Assembly: GCF_000518245.1 (NCBI RefSeq)
Contig: NZ_KI912403.1
Span: forward strand, 382,600 to 446,599
Length of the DNA stretch: 64,000 bases
Source of the DNA: Brachyspira alvinipulli ATCC 51933
Lineage (GTDB): Bacteria > Spirochaetota > Brachyspiria > Brachyspirales > Brachyspiraceae
Direction of reading: 5' to 3'
Shown here: positions 26,197-33,952 of the stretch, piece after piece
Layout of the letters: each line of letters starts with the position of its first letter
How positions within the stretch are numbered: the first letter of the stretch is position 1
Translations under genes and position numbers: made by a program
The notes under the pieces: generated by a model
Told to the model about the DNA's origin: nothing
What the model saw: only the letters and a program-made list of their open reading frames with translations
The model's database searches: none

Positions 26197-27048
26197 ATGA
26201 AAATAGATGCAAAAACTATATTAACAGGATTATTTGCTTCACCTTCTAAGCACAGCATATCTCCTATAATGCATAATGAGTCTTTTGCAAAACTAAATTT
26301 AAATTATGCATATTTATCTTTTGAAGTAGACAAAAATAATTTAGAAGATGCTGTAAAATCTATAAAAACATTAAATATGAGAGGTGTTAACCTATCAATG
26401 CCTAATAAAAAGGAAGTAATAAAATATTTAGATAAAGTATCAGATGCAGCATATATGACTCAAAGTGTTAATACAATAGTTAATGATAATGGAATTCTAA
26501 CAGGATATAGCACAGACGGAGAAGGATTTATAAGATCATTAGAATCAGAAAATGTATATATAAAAGATAAATGTATTACAATATTAGGTACCGGAGGAGC
26601 CTCTATAGCTATAATATCTCAAGCAGCTTTGTATGGTGTAAAAGAAATATCAGTATTTAAAAGAGATACTAATTGGCATGAACAAAAAAATATAATAGAT
26701 AACATTGCCGACAAAACCAACTGCAATATAAATCTTTACTCTTTAGAGGATAAAAACAGATTAAAAAAAGAAATAGATAAAAGCTATGTTTTGATAAATG
26801 CCACAAGTGTTGGTATGAAAGATGATGTTTCTCTTATAGAAGATAAAACTTTTTTTAGAAATGATTTAGTAGTAAGCGATTGTATATATAATCCTTCAAA
26901 AACAAAATTATTAAAAATAGCTGAAGAAGAAGGATGTAAAATAATAAACGGAATGGGTATGTTATTGTATCAGGGGGCATTAGCTTTTGAACTTTGGACT
27001 AAAGAAAAAATGCCTGTAGAATATATAAAAAATATTATATTTAAATAA
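26197..27048 (+). CDS. aroE: shikimate dehydrogenase
   Basis: Reduces 3-dehydroshikimate to shikimate with NADPH. The 283-residue protein shows the substrate-binding SPSKHSISPIMHNESF, the catalytic Lys/Asp region GVNLSMPNKKEVI (usual NVTxPxK) with later STDGEGF, the Rossmann motif ILGTGGASIAI, and NATSVGM and NGMGMLLYQGALAFELWT. The usual basic NADP-binding clamp after the Rossmann strand reads VFKRDTN, consistent with NADP. It pairs with aroD 31 bases downstream, making an aromatic-amino-acid precursor operon. Confidence 0.95.
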   Translation: MKIDAKTILTGLFASPSKHSISPIMHNESFAKLNLNYAYLSFEVDKNNLEDAVKSIKTLNMRGVNLSMPNKKEVIKYLDKVSDAAYMTQSVNTIVNDNGILTGYSTDGEGFIRSLESENVYIKDKCITILGTGGASIAIISQAALYGVKEISVFKRDTNWHEQKNIIDNIADKTNCNINLYSLEDKNRLKKEIDKSYVLINATSVGMKDDVSLIEDKTFFRNDLVVSDCIYNPSKTKLLKIAEEEGCKIINGMGMLLYQGALAFELWTKEKMPVEYIKNIIFK

Positions 27049-27079
27049 AGATTAAATACACTTAAGAAAGGATAAAAAT

Positions 27080-27799
27080 ATGAGAGTAGGAAAAGGTTCT
27101 CCAAAAATATGTATACCGGTGGTTGAAAAGAATGAAAAAGATATCATCAAATATATTAAAGAAATAAATAAACTTCCTGTTGATATTATAGAATGGAGGG
27201 CTGATTTTTATATAGATAATCTTGATAAATATGATAACATAATTCAGATTTCAAATGACATGAAAAAAGCTGCTAATAAGCCAATATTATTTACATTAAG
27301 ATCATCAAAAGAAGGCGGAAATATAGATATAAAATATAATGTATATAAAAAAATAATAGATATTTATTATTTTATAATAGAAAATAAATGTTTTGATTTA
27401 ATAGATTTAGAACTATTAACGATAAAAGAATATGATATAAAAAAAATAATAAAATTAGCTCATGATAAAAAGATAAAAACAATAATATCAAATCATGATT
27501 TTAATAAAACACCATCCAAAAAAGAAATAGTTTCAAGAATAAATAAAATGATAAAATTAAACTGCGATATTGCAAAAGTTGCATATATGCCTAAAAATAA
27601 AAAAGATGTAGTTACTTTATTAGATGCTTCAAGTGAAATAAAAGATTTTCCTATAATTGCAATATCTATGGGGGAACTTGGAATTATAAGCAGAATATTT
27701 GGTTCTGTTATTACATTTGCATCTGCTAAACGTTCATCTGCACCTGGACAATTAGAGGCTATGAAATTAAAATATATACTAGATACAATTTATAATTAA
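27080..27799 (+). CDS. aroD: type I 3-dehydroquinate dehydratase
   Basis: Schiff-base dehydratase acting just before AroE in the shikimate pathway. The 239-residue protein carries PKICIPVVEKNEKDI, the substrate Glu/Arg in IEWRADFY, ILFTLRSSKEGG, DLIDLEL, the catalytic His in IISNHDFNKTP, the Schiff-base lysine in DIAKVAYMPKN, and IAISMGELGIISRIFGS and SAPGQL at the end. AAAGGAT lies ahead of ATG 27080. Gene order follows pathway logic (aroE, then aroD). Confidence 0.95.
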   Translation: MRVGKGSPKICIPVVEKNEKDIIKYIKEINKLPVDIIEWRADFYIDNLDKYDNIIQISNDMKKAANKPILFTLRSSKEGGNIDIKYNVYKKIIDIYYFIIENKCFDLIDLELLTIKEYDIKKIIKLAHDKKIKTIISNHDFNKTPSKKEIVSRINKMIKLNCDIAKVAYMPKNKKDVVTLLDASSEIKDFPIIAISMGELGIISRIFGSVITFASAKRSSAPGQLEAMKLKYILDTIYN

Positions 27800-27810
27800 A
27801 AAAAATTATA

Positions 27811-27829
27811 TATGACAAAATTTGTCATA
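27811..27829. promoter_or_regulatory. perfect 19-base palindromic operator candidate
   Basis: TATGACAAAATTTGTCATA, two perfect nine-base arms around one central base. It ends nine bases before a TATAAT box (27839-27844), so it overlaps the -35 region of the LRR gene promoter. It is well placed for a dimeric repressor or activator; a Fur/PerR-type 7-1-7 or Crp/Fnr-type site are both conceivable. Confidence 0.5.
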
Positions 27830-27874
27830 GTAAACTCTTATAATGCTAATATATCATAAAAGGAGAATATTTAG

Positions 27875-28831
27875 ATGAAAGATATATCAGCAAATAAAAG
27901 TTTAGAAAAAAATTTAAATAATCTATATGTTTTTTTTAGAAAAAACAATATAAACAGATTGGCAAATTATTCTAAAAAAGAATTATTAAATCTAAAAAAA
28001 TTAGATTTAAGCTGCTGCGGGTTAAAAGATATACCAAATGAAATATCAATACTAAAAAACCTGGAAATTTTAGATATATGCAATAATAATATAAAAGAAA
28101 TACCGGAAACTATATTTAATTTAAATAATTTAAAATATATAGATATTAGCTTTAATAAAATAAAACATTTATCTGATAAAATATCAAATCTACAAAAACT
28201 TGAAGAAATAGATATATGCAATAACATGTTTAAAAAGTTTCCAATAGAAATATTAAATTTAAAAAATTTAAAAAACTTAAATTTATCAGGACATAAATTA
28301 AACAGTATACCTAAAGAAATATTTAAACTTTCAAAACTAGAAGAACTAAATATATCAAATAACAATATTAACGATATACCTAAAGAAATTACAAATTTAG
28401 AAAATCTAAAAGAGCTTTATCTTGATAATAACAAGATAGATAATATACCTAGTCATATAACTAAATTATCAAAATTAACTATTTTATCATTAAAAAACAA
28501 TAATCTTAATGGTAAATTTGATTATATAGGTTCTCTTACCAATTTAAAAGAATTCTACTTTTCAAGTTATGATACTATAACAATACCACGCAATATAAAA
28601 AATGTTAAAGGATTAAAAAAACTATATATAAAAGGAAATATATATTCAATACCAGAAGAAATGTACAGCTTAGAAAATTTGGAATATCTATATTTTAATA
28701 ATGTAGAGGAAATCCCAAAAGAAATTAGCAAATTAAAAAAACTAAAATTATTAAGTATTGACCATAAAACTATTCTGCCTAAAAATATTAATTTACTACT
28801 TCACAATGCAGATATAATAAAAATTTCATAA
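27875..28831 (+). CDS. leucine-rich-repeat protein
   Basis: A 318-residue protein made of about ten 23-residue LRR units of the bacterial Leu/Ile-Pro type (LKKLDLSCCGLKDIPNEISI, then LEILDICNNNIKEIPETIF and similar). There is no signal peptide or membrane segment, so it is probably cytosolic. A cap region covers the first 35 residues, and repeats after residue 220 are more degenerate. LRR proteins mediate protein-protein contacts; no partner is evident. Ribosome site AAGGAG before ATG 27875. A striking palindrome overlaps its promoter, suggesting regulated expression. Confidence 0.85.
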   Translation: MKDISANKSLEKNLNNLYVFFRKNNINRLANYSKKELLNLKKLDLSCCGLKDIPNEISILKNLEILDICNNNIKEIPETIFNLNNLKYIDISFNKIKHLSDKISNLQKLEEIDICNNMFKKFPIEILNLKNLKNLNLSGHKLNSIPKEIFKLSKLEELNISNNNINDIPKEITNLENLKELYLDNNKIDNIPSHITKLSKLTILSLKNNNLNGKFDYIGSLTNLKEFYFSSYDTITIPRNIKNVKGLKKLYIKGNIYSIPEEMYSLENLEYLYFNNVEEIPKEISKLKKLKLLSIDHKTILPKNINLLLHNADIIKIS

Positions 28832-28846
28832 TTCATATTACAACAT

Positions 28847-28886
28847 AAAAGTGTATATCAATATATAAATATTAATATACACTTTT
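28847..28886. terminator. bidirectional intrinsic terminator
   Basis: Stem AAAAGTGTATAT / ATATACACTTTT with a 16-base loop between the convergent LRR and binding-lipoprotein genes; T-rich on both exits. Confidence 0.7.
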
Positions 28887-28909
28887 ATTTTTATGGATAA
28901 ACGGTATGA

Positions 28910-29719
28910 TTATTTCAAAATTATATCCTTTCCAAACCACTTTATAGATATCTTAGCAGCTGTTCCATCATTTTTCATTTCATCTAATATTCTGTTTACC
29001 TCATTTAAAAGTTCGGTATCAGATTTTCTAAATCCTACAGCATATAATCCATCTGTTAAAGGAGTATTTTCAAGAATTATAAAAGGAGATTTTTTTTCAT
29101 TTATATAATATTGAGCAAAAATATCATCTATAATAACAGCATCTAATCTTCCTGATTGTAAATCCAAAAGCAAATTAATATTATCATCATATTTATTTAT
29201 ATTTTTCATTTTAGATATTATAGGATTATTGGCAACTTGTTCATGATTACCGCCGGACTGAATACCAATATTTTTTCCAACTAAATCATCTATAGAATTA
29301 ATTGTTTTATCATCCATTGATTTTACTATAACAAGTTTATTATTTAAATATGGCTTAGAGAAATTAATATATTTCTTTCTCTCTTCATTAATATTTACAC
29401 CATTCCAAAGAACATCAACTTCTCCATTAGTTAAAATAGATGTTGAATTAGACCATTCTATAGGCTTAGTTTCAAGCTCTACTCCAATACGTCTTGCTAC
29501 TTCAAATGCTAAATCGATATCAAAACCAACTATTTCTCTGTTGCTGTCTCTAAATCCCATAGGAGCAAACGTATCATCCAAACCTAAAACAAGTTTGCCT
29601 GCATCTTTTACCTTTTGCAATGAATTATCTGTTTGAGCTATAGTTTGTTCATTATTAGTTTTTGAATTACATCCAATAATTATTAAAACTGTTATAAATA
29701 AAAATATATATTTCTTCAT
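28910..29719 (-). CDS. polar amino-acid ABC transporter substrate-binding lipoprotein, copy 1
   Basis: Extracytoplasmic solute receptor (SBP family 3, His/Gln/Arg/cystine type) of 269 residues. Lipobox IIGCNS places the lipidated Cys near residue 17. The mature start holds LVLGLDDTFAPMGFRDSN and IVGFDIDLAFEVARRIGVEL, then VDVLWNGVNINEERKK, the family signature region, and IGIQSGGNHEQVAN. It is clearly paralogous to the gene at 29931. It has its own promoter at 29833-29860, so the two receptors may be expressed differently and feed the same importer downstream of 31757-32407. Confidence 0.92.
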   Translation of the reverse strand: MKKYIFLFITVLIIIGCNSKTNNEQTIAQTDNSLQKVKDAGKLVLGLDDTFAPMGFRDSNREIVGFDIDLAFEVARRIGVELETKPIEWSNSTSILTNGEVDVLWNGVNINEERKKYINFSKPYLNNKLVIVKSMDDKTINSIDDLVGKNIGIQSGGNHEQVANNPIISKMKNINKYDDNINLLLDLQSGRLDAVIIDDIFAQYYINEKKSPFIILENTPLTDGLYAVGFRKSDTELLNEVNRILDEMKNDGTAAKISIKWFGKDIILK

Positions 29720-29832
29720 AATTTAATCCTTAATACAATAAATCTTTATAAATAGATTTTATTAAATGAGCAATATTATCATAAAAGGCACATTTAATTA
29801 TTTACAGACTCCTAACAAACCAATTACTATAT

Positions 29833-29860
29833 ATTGTATTACTATTAACGAAAATATCAA
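29833..29860 (-). promoter_or_regulatory. promoter of binding protein 1
   Basis: On the minus strand TTGATA (29860-29855), 16-base spacer, TACAAT (29838-29833). Spacer and downstream leader (including a GTTTGTTAGGAGT segment) closely match the promoter at 30941. Confidence 0.6.
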
Positions 29861-29930
29861 TAGTAAATTTAATTTTTTTGTAAAAAAAGTATATATTTAT
29901 TTCAAATATATAGTTTAAAAAAATAATTAA

Positions 29931-30767
29931 TTATTTTAAAACTATATCTTTAGAAAACCATTTTTGAGATATCTCAGCTGCTTTTCCATCAGCTTTCATT
30001 TCATCTAATATTCTGTCAATTTCAGCTAAAAGTTGTCCGTCAGTTTTTCTAACACCTACACCATATAACTCTTCAGTTAAAGGGCTATTATCTACGACAA
30101 CAAAAGGTGCTTTCTTATCGGATATATAATACTGGGCTGCAACTTCATCTATAATAACAGCATCTATTCTTTTTGCCTGTAAATCTAAAAATGCATTAAC
30201 ATTTACATCATATCTGCGTATTTCTTTAGCATCTTTACTTGAAGGATCAGCTGTTAATGCCTCATCATTGCTTCCAACTTGAACACCTAATACTTTACCT
30301 TTCAAATCTTCTTTTGAATTTATTGTATTATCATCAATAGCTTTTACTATAACAAGTCTATTATTAAGATAAGGCTTTGAAAAATTAATCTGCTGTTTTC
30401 TAGCTTCATTGATAGTAACTCCATTCCAAAGAACATCTACATCACCTTTATTTAGGCTTAATATTGAGCTAGACCATTCTATAGGTTTAATTTCAAGCTC
30501 AACCCCCATACGACTAGCTACTTCAGCTGCTAAATCAATATCAAAACCAACTACATGACCATTCTCATCCCTAAAACCCATAGGAGCAAAAGTATCATCC
30601 AAACCTAAAACAAGTTTGCCTGAATCTTTTACTTTTTGCAGTGAATTATCTGCTTGAGCATTTGTCGTATCTGCAGATGCTCCATTACCTTCATTTGCTG
30701 TATTATTAGATCCGCAGCTAATAATCATAATTACTGCAAATAAGAATAAAAATATACGTTTCATCAT
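29931..30767 (-). CDS. polar amino-acid ABC transporter substrate-binding lipoprotein, copy 2
   Basis: SBP family 3 receptor of 278 residues, paralogue of the 28910 gene. Lipobox IISCGS (Cys near 19), a Thr/Asn/Ala linker, then LVLGLDDTFAPMGFRDEN, VVGFDIDLAAEVASRMGVEL, VDVLWNGVTINEARKQ and VLGVQVGSNDEAL. AAGGAG lies before tandem ATGs at 30767. Both copies are nearly identical around the amino-acid-binding loop and differ mainly in the linker and the second lobe, consistent with duplication and some specificity divergence. Substrate is probably a polar amino acid; exact ligand unknown. Confidence 0.92.
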   Translation of the reverse strand: MMKRIFLFLFAVIMIISCGSNNTANEGNGASADTTNAQADNSLQKVKDSGKLVLGLDDTFAPMGFRDENGHVVGFDIDLAAEVASRMGVELEIKPIEWSSSILSLNKGDVDVLWNGVTINEARKQQINFSKPYLNNRLVIVKAIDDNTINSKEDLKGKVLGVQVGSNDEALTADPSSKDAKEIRRYDVNVNAFLDLQAKRIDAVIIDEVAAQYYISDKKAPFVVVDNSPLTEELYGVGVRKTDGQLLAEIDRILDEMKADGKAAEISQKWFSKDIVLK

Positions 30768-30940
30768 AATTTACTCCTTTGATGATAAAAATTAATAAAT
30801 TTATTTTTTATATTTTGATGATTTATAATAAAAATTTAATTGGTGTAATGTTTGTTATAAAGAATTGAATAAAAGATATTATTGAAATGGAATTTGCAAT
30901 TATGCATCTAATAACTCCTGACAAACATTCATTACTAGTT

Positions 30941-30968
30941 ATTGTAATACTATTCATAAAAATGTCAA
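30941..30968 (-). promoter_or_regulatory. promoter of binding protein 2
   Basis: On the minus strand TTGACA (30968-30963), 16-base spacer, TACAAT (30946-30941), with a leader segment GTTTGTCAGGAGT like that of the 29833 promoter. Confidence 0.65.
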
Positions 30969-30990
30969 TAAAAAATATATATTAAATAAA

Positions 30991-31773
30991 CTATTTATGA
31001 AAAATTTTATTCAAAAAATCTTTTATTCTGTCATTATTTTGATTATTAAAAAAATTATCTGATGAATCCATAGCTATTATCTTACCGCCATCCATAAAAG
31101 CTATATTTGTAGAAAGTTCATGTACAAAACTTATTTCATGGCTTACAACAATCATTGTCATTTTTTCTTTAGCAAGTTCTTTTAATACGGCAAGAACCTC
31201 TCCTATAAGTTCAGGGTCTAAAGCAGATGTAGGCTCATCACATAAAAGTACCTCAGGCTTCATAGCTAAAGCCCTTGCAATGGCAACTCTCTGTTTTTGT
31301 CCCCCTGATAACTCGTTTGGATAACTATCTTTTTTATGTTTAAGTCCTACACTATCAAGCAGCTTCAATGCCTCTTCTATAGCTTCATCTTTATTTTTCT
31401 TTTTTACAACAATAGGAGCTTCTATTATGTTTTCTAATGTTGTCTTATGAGGAAATAAATTAAAATGCTGAAATATCATGCCTATCTTTTCTTTACGCTT
31501 CATAAAATCTGCATGAGTAATAAATTCTGCTTTCTCACCTTCTCTCTTACAAAATAAAACCTCATTATCTATATAAACTTCTCCATAATCTGGTTCTTCT
31601 ATCTGTATAATATTTCTTAAGAGAGAACTTTTACCAGCACCAGAAGGACCTATAATAGATAATATATCCCCCTTATTAACTTCAAATGATACACCATTTA
31701 TTGCTGGAGTGTCTTTATAATGTTTTTTTACATTCACAACTTTTAAAATAGTTTCTTTAATTTCTGATGACAT
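30991..31773 (-). CDS. polar amino-acid ABC transporter ATP-binding protein
   Basis: GlnQ/HisP-type ATPase of 260 residues. Walker A GPSGAGKSS, Q-loop GMIFQHFNLFPHKT, signature LSGGQKQRVAIARAL, Walker B EVLLCDEPTSALDPE and the switch His in VVSHEISF are all present. The start is ATG 31773 (MSSEIKET) because GGAGAAG lies just before it; an ATG at 31806 would extend it without support. It overlaps the end of the permease gene by 17 bases, indicating coupled translation. It powers import for the permease and the two receptors at this locus. Confidence 0.95.
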   Translation of the reverse strand: MSSEIKETILKVVNVKKHYKDTPAINGVSFEVNKGDILSIIGPSGAGKSSLLRNIIQIEEPDYGEVYIDNEVLFCKREGEKAEFITHADFMKRKEKIGMIFQHFNLFPHKTTLENIIEAPIVVKKKNKDEAIEEALKLLDSVGLKHKKDSYPNELSGGQKQRVAIARALAMKPEVLLCDEPTSALDPELIGEVLAVLKELAKEKMTMIVVSHEISFVHELSTNIAFMDGGKIIAMDSSDNFFNNQNNDRIKDFLNKIFHK

Positions 31774-32407
31774 ATTTCTTCTCCAATTGTCTGAATACAA
31801 ATACAAGCACAGAAGTAAATAACAAATATATAATAGCTGCTATTAAAAATGGAAGCAATTTGTAATCCCTTGTAAGTATCTGTCTTGCATGAAGCATTAA
31901 ATCTCCTATTCCTAGTACTATAACTAAAGCAGTATCTTTTATTAAGTTTATAGCTTCATTAGATAAAGGAGGAAGTACCCTTCTTACAGCTTGCGGAAGA
32001 ATTATTCTAGTCATAATCTGCCTGTAATTTAAATTAAGAGCAAAAGCCGCTTCATACTGTCCCTTCTCTATACTTTCAATACCTGCTCTAAATATTTCCA
32101 TAAGATAAGCTGAATAATTGAGTACGAATGTAATGGCTGCTGATGTAAATGCTGGGAAAGCTATTGCATTATTAGTCATAAGAGGAAGACCATAATAAAA
32201 GAATATAAGCTGAAGTATTAATGGAGTACCTCTAAATATCCAAGCATATATATCAAAAATATATTTTACAAATTTTGGGGCACTGAATTGTAATGCTGCA
32301 AATAACATTGATAAAGGCAGGGAAAATAATACAGTTACAATATAAAGACATAAAGTTGTGTACGTACCTTTAAGCAGATAAATAGTAGTAGATATTACAT
32401 AATCCAT
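31757..32407 (-). CDS. polar amino-acid ABC transporter permease
   Basis: Integral membrane subunit of the His/Glu/Gln/Arg/opine permease family, about 216 residues with five helices. The family start YLLKGTYTTLCLYIVTVLFS, the RGTPLILQLIFFYYGLP segment and the EAA loop EAAFALNLNYRQIMTRIILP, VRRVLPPLSNEAINLIKDT are clear. The ATG at 32407 is preferred over a TTG at 32419; neither has a strong ribosome site. Only one permease is present, so it probably works as a homodimer. It is first in the operon, ahead of the ATPase. Confidence 0.92.
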   Translation of the reverse strand: MDYVISTTIYLLKGTYTTLCLYIVTVLFSLPLSMLFAALQFSAPKFVKYIFDIYAWIFRGTPLILQLIFFYYGLPLMTNNAIAFPAFTSAAITFVLNYSAYLMEIFRAGIESIEKGQYEAAFALNLNYRQIMTRIILPQAVRRVLPPLSNEAINLIKDTALVIVLGIGDLMLHARQILTRDYKLLPFLIAAIIYLLFTSVLVFVFRQLEKKYVIRN

Positions 32408-32449
32408 AAATACAACCAATAATTATTTTTCATTCATTAATGAGTTATC

Positions 32450-32477
32450 ATTATAATATTATTCACAAAAATATCAA
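32450..32477 (-). promoter_or_regulatory. promoter of the permease-ATPase operon
   Basis: On the minus strand TTGATA (32477-32472), 16-base spacer, TATAAT (32455-32450). The spacer (TTTTTGTGAATAATAT) closely resembles those of the two receptor promoters at 29833 and 30941. Confidence 0.65.
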
Positions 32478-32656
32478 TAATCAATGTAATCTGCTTTGTA
32501 TAAGCAAAAAATAATATAATAAATTTAAATACATATATTTATAAATACTTTATATAAAAGTATAATAATTTCATAAAATAGATTAAATTTAAACTATATT
32601 ACACTTTTATTTATGCTCAAATAACCGTAAAAATACAATTTTTTTCACATTATAAC

Positions 32657-32684
32657 TTGACATCATATTTTTATATAGTATAAT
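32657..32684 (+). promoter_or_regulatory. lexA promoter
   Basis: TTGACA (32657-32662), 16-base spacer, TATAAT (32679-32684). A short dyad TACATGTA at 32694-32701 sits just after the expected transcription start and is a candidate, unproven, LexA site. Confidence 0.65.
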
Positions 32685-32720
32685 AACAAATACTACATGT
32701 AAATATAAAGAGGTATAAAT

Positions 32721-33350
32721 ATGACTGAATTAACAGATAAGCAAAGAGATATATTTAACTTTTTGCAAAGATTCACCAATGAAAATGGATATCCTCCAAC
32801 TGTTAAAGAAATTATGGTTCATTTTAATTTTGCTTCTCCTACTGCAGTAACAACACATTTAACAGCTTTGGAAAAGAAAGGATATGTTAAAAAAACAGGA
32901 AAAAGAGCTAGAGGAAGTGTTCCTATAGACACTTTTAATAAGGGAAATCATAATCTTATAAAGATACCGCTTTTAAGTAATGAAGTAAAGGCAGGACTTT
33001 TAATGGATGTTGCTGATGAATCCGTTGAAGAAACTTATTCTCTTCCTAAATCTATAGTACAGGATGAAAATAATTTTCTTATGAGAGTTGCAGGAGATTC
33101 AATGATAGATGCGCACATTAAAGAAGGAGACATGATTTTAGTTCATCCTACTACAAGTGAACCTGATAACGGAGATATAGTTGTTGCTAAAATTGATGAT
33201 AATGGCAATGAAGAGATAACAGTTAAGAGATTTTTTAGAGAAAAAGACTGTATTAAATTAATGCCTGAAAACAAAGATTATCCGCCTATCATAAAGGAAA
33301 GTGTATCTATAGTTGGTAAAGTTGTGGGGTTAATAAGATTAAAAATATGA
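32721..33350 (+). CDS. lexA: SOS-response repressor LexA
   Basis: Winged-helix repressor that self-cleaves when RecA is activated by DNA damage. The 209-residue protein has an N-terminal DNA-binding domain (LTDKQRDIFNFLQRF, GYPPTVKEIMVHF, recognition helix with SPTAVTTHLTALEKKG), the Ala91-Gly92 cleavage site (EVKAGLL), catalytic Ser127 in GDSM and Lys169 in TVKRFF. AAAGAGG precedes ATG 32721. The recognition helix departs from the common SRTxVxNHLxAL form, so the operator may not be the standard SOS box. Confidence 0.95.
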   Translation: MTELTDKQRDIFNFLQRFTNENGYPPTVKEIMVHFNFASPTAVTTHLTALEKKGYVKKTGKRARGSVPIDTFNKGNHNLIKIPLLSNEVKAGLLMDVADESVEETYSLPKSIVQDENNFLMRVAGDSMIDAHIKEGDMILVHPTTSEPDNGDIVVAKIDDNGNEEITVKRFFREKDCIKLMPENKDYPPIIKESVSIVGKVVGLIRLKI

Positions 33351-33371
33351 TAAATATATATAACAAAAATT

Positions 33372-33395
33372 AAAGGGGATATTGAAATCCCCTTT
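33372..33395. terminator. bidirectional terminator between lexA and yajQ
   Basis: Perfect nine-bp stem AAAGGGGAT / ATCCCCTTT with a six-base loop followed by a T run; serves both convergent genes. Confidence 0.85.
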
Positions 33396-33407
33396 TTATT
33401 TTATCTT

Positions 33408-33905
33408 TTATCTATAATTTGTAAATTGCAAAGGTATAGGATAATCTTTTTCTTTAAGCATAGAAATAACCGCCTGCAAATCATCCTTCTTAGCACCTGA
33501 TACTCTTACTTGCTCATCCTGTATACTTGCTTGAACTTTTAATTTCATATCTTTTATATCTTTTACTATTTGCTTAGCCAAGTCTTTATCTATTCCATGT
33601 ACTATTTCATCAATTTCTCTAACAGAATCTCCAGCAGCTTTTTCTTTTTTCTTCTCTTTCAAACACTTCTGATTTAAACCTCTTTTAATAAACTTTTGAA
33701 AAAGAATATCTTTAACTTGATTCAAAACAAAATCTGCAGGTGCAATTATCGTAATAGTTTTTTCACCTTTATTTAATTCAATCTTAATATTTTGACCTTT
33801 AAAATCGAATCTATTATCTATTTCTTTAGTAGCTACATTTACACAATCATCTATAACCTGCATATCAACTTCAGAAACTATATCGAAACTTGGGTCTTTT
33901 GCCAT
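33408..33905 (-). CDS. YajQ-family (DUF520) nucleotide-binding protein
   Basis: A 165-residue protein of the YajQ family, two ferredoxin-like domains; some relatives bind cyclic di-GMP or other nucleotides. Typical landmarks: start [30 protein letters not shown] (here [14 protein letters not shown]), [43 protein letters not shown] and the end [10 protein letters not shown]. Strong ribosome site before ATG 33905. Converges with lexA. A signalling role is possible but not shown by sequence. Confidence 0.93.
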   Translation of the reverse strand: MAKDPSFDIVSEVDMQVIDDCVNVATKEIDNRFDFKGQNIKIELNKGEKTITIIAPADFVLNQVKDILFQKFIKRGLNQKCLKEKKKEKAAGDSVREIDEIVHGIDKDLAKQIVKDIKDMKLKVQASIQDEQVRVSGAKKDDLQAVISMLKEKDYPIPLQFTNYR

Positions 33906-33952
33906 AATAATTCTCCTTTAACATTTTTTTATTTTTTATATTCTTAAAAATA

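Larger units (their letters stand above)
32408..32720. other. 313-base divergent intergenic region
   Basis: Non-coding A+T-rich spacer between the importer operon and lexA. It holds the permease promoter at its left end and the lexA promoter at its right end. Between about 32480 and 32650 I see no ORF, hairpin or repeat beyond A+T-rich sequence. Confidence 0.6.

Noticed and set aside
27811-27829. Palindrome as an intrinsic terminator after aroD
   Set aside because: The arms are separated by one base, so there is no loop, and no T run follows; a DNA operator fits better.
32694-32701. TACATGTA as a proven LexA box
   Set aside because: It is only eight bases and matches no SOS box I know for this group; recorded only as a candidate in the lexA promoter entry.
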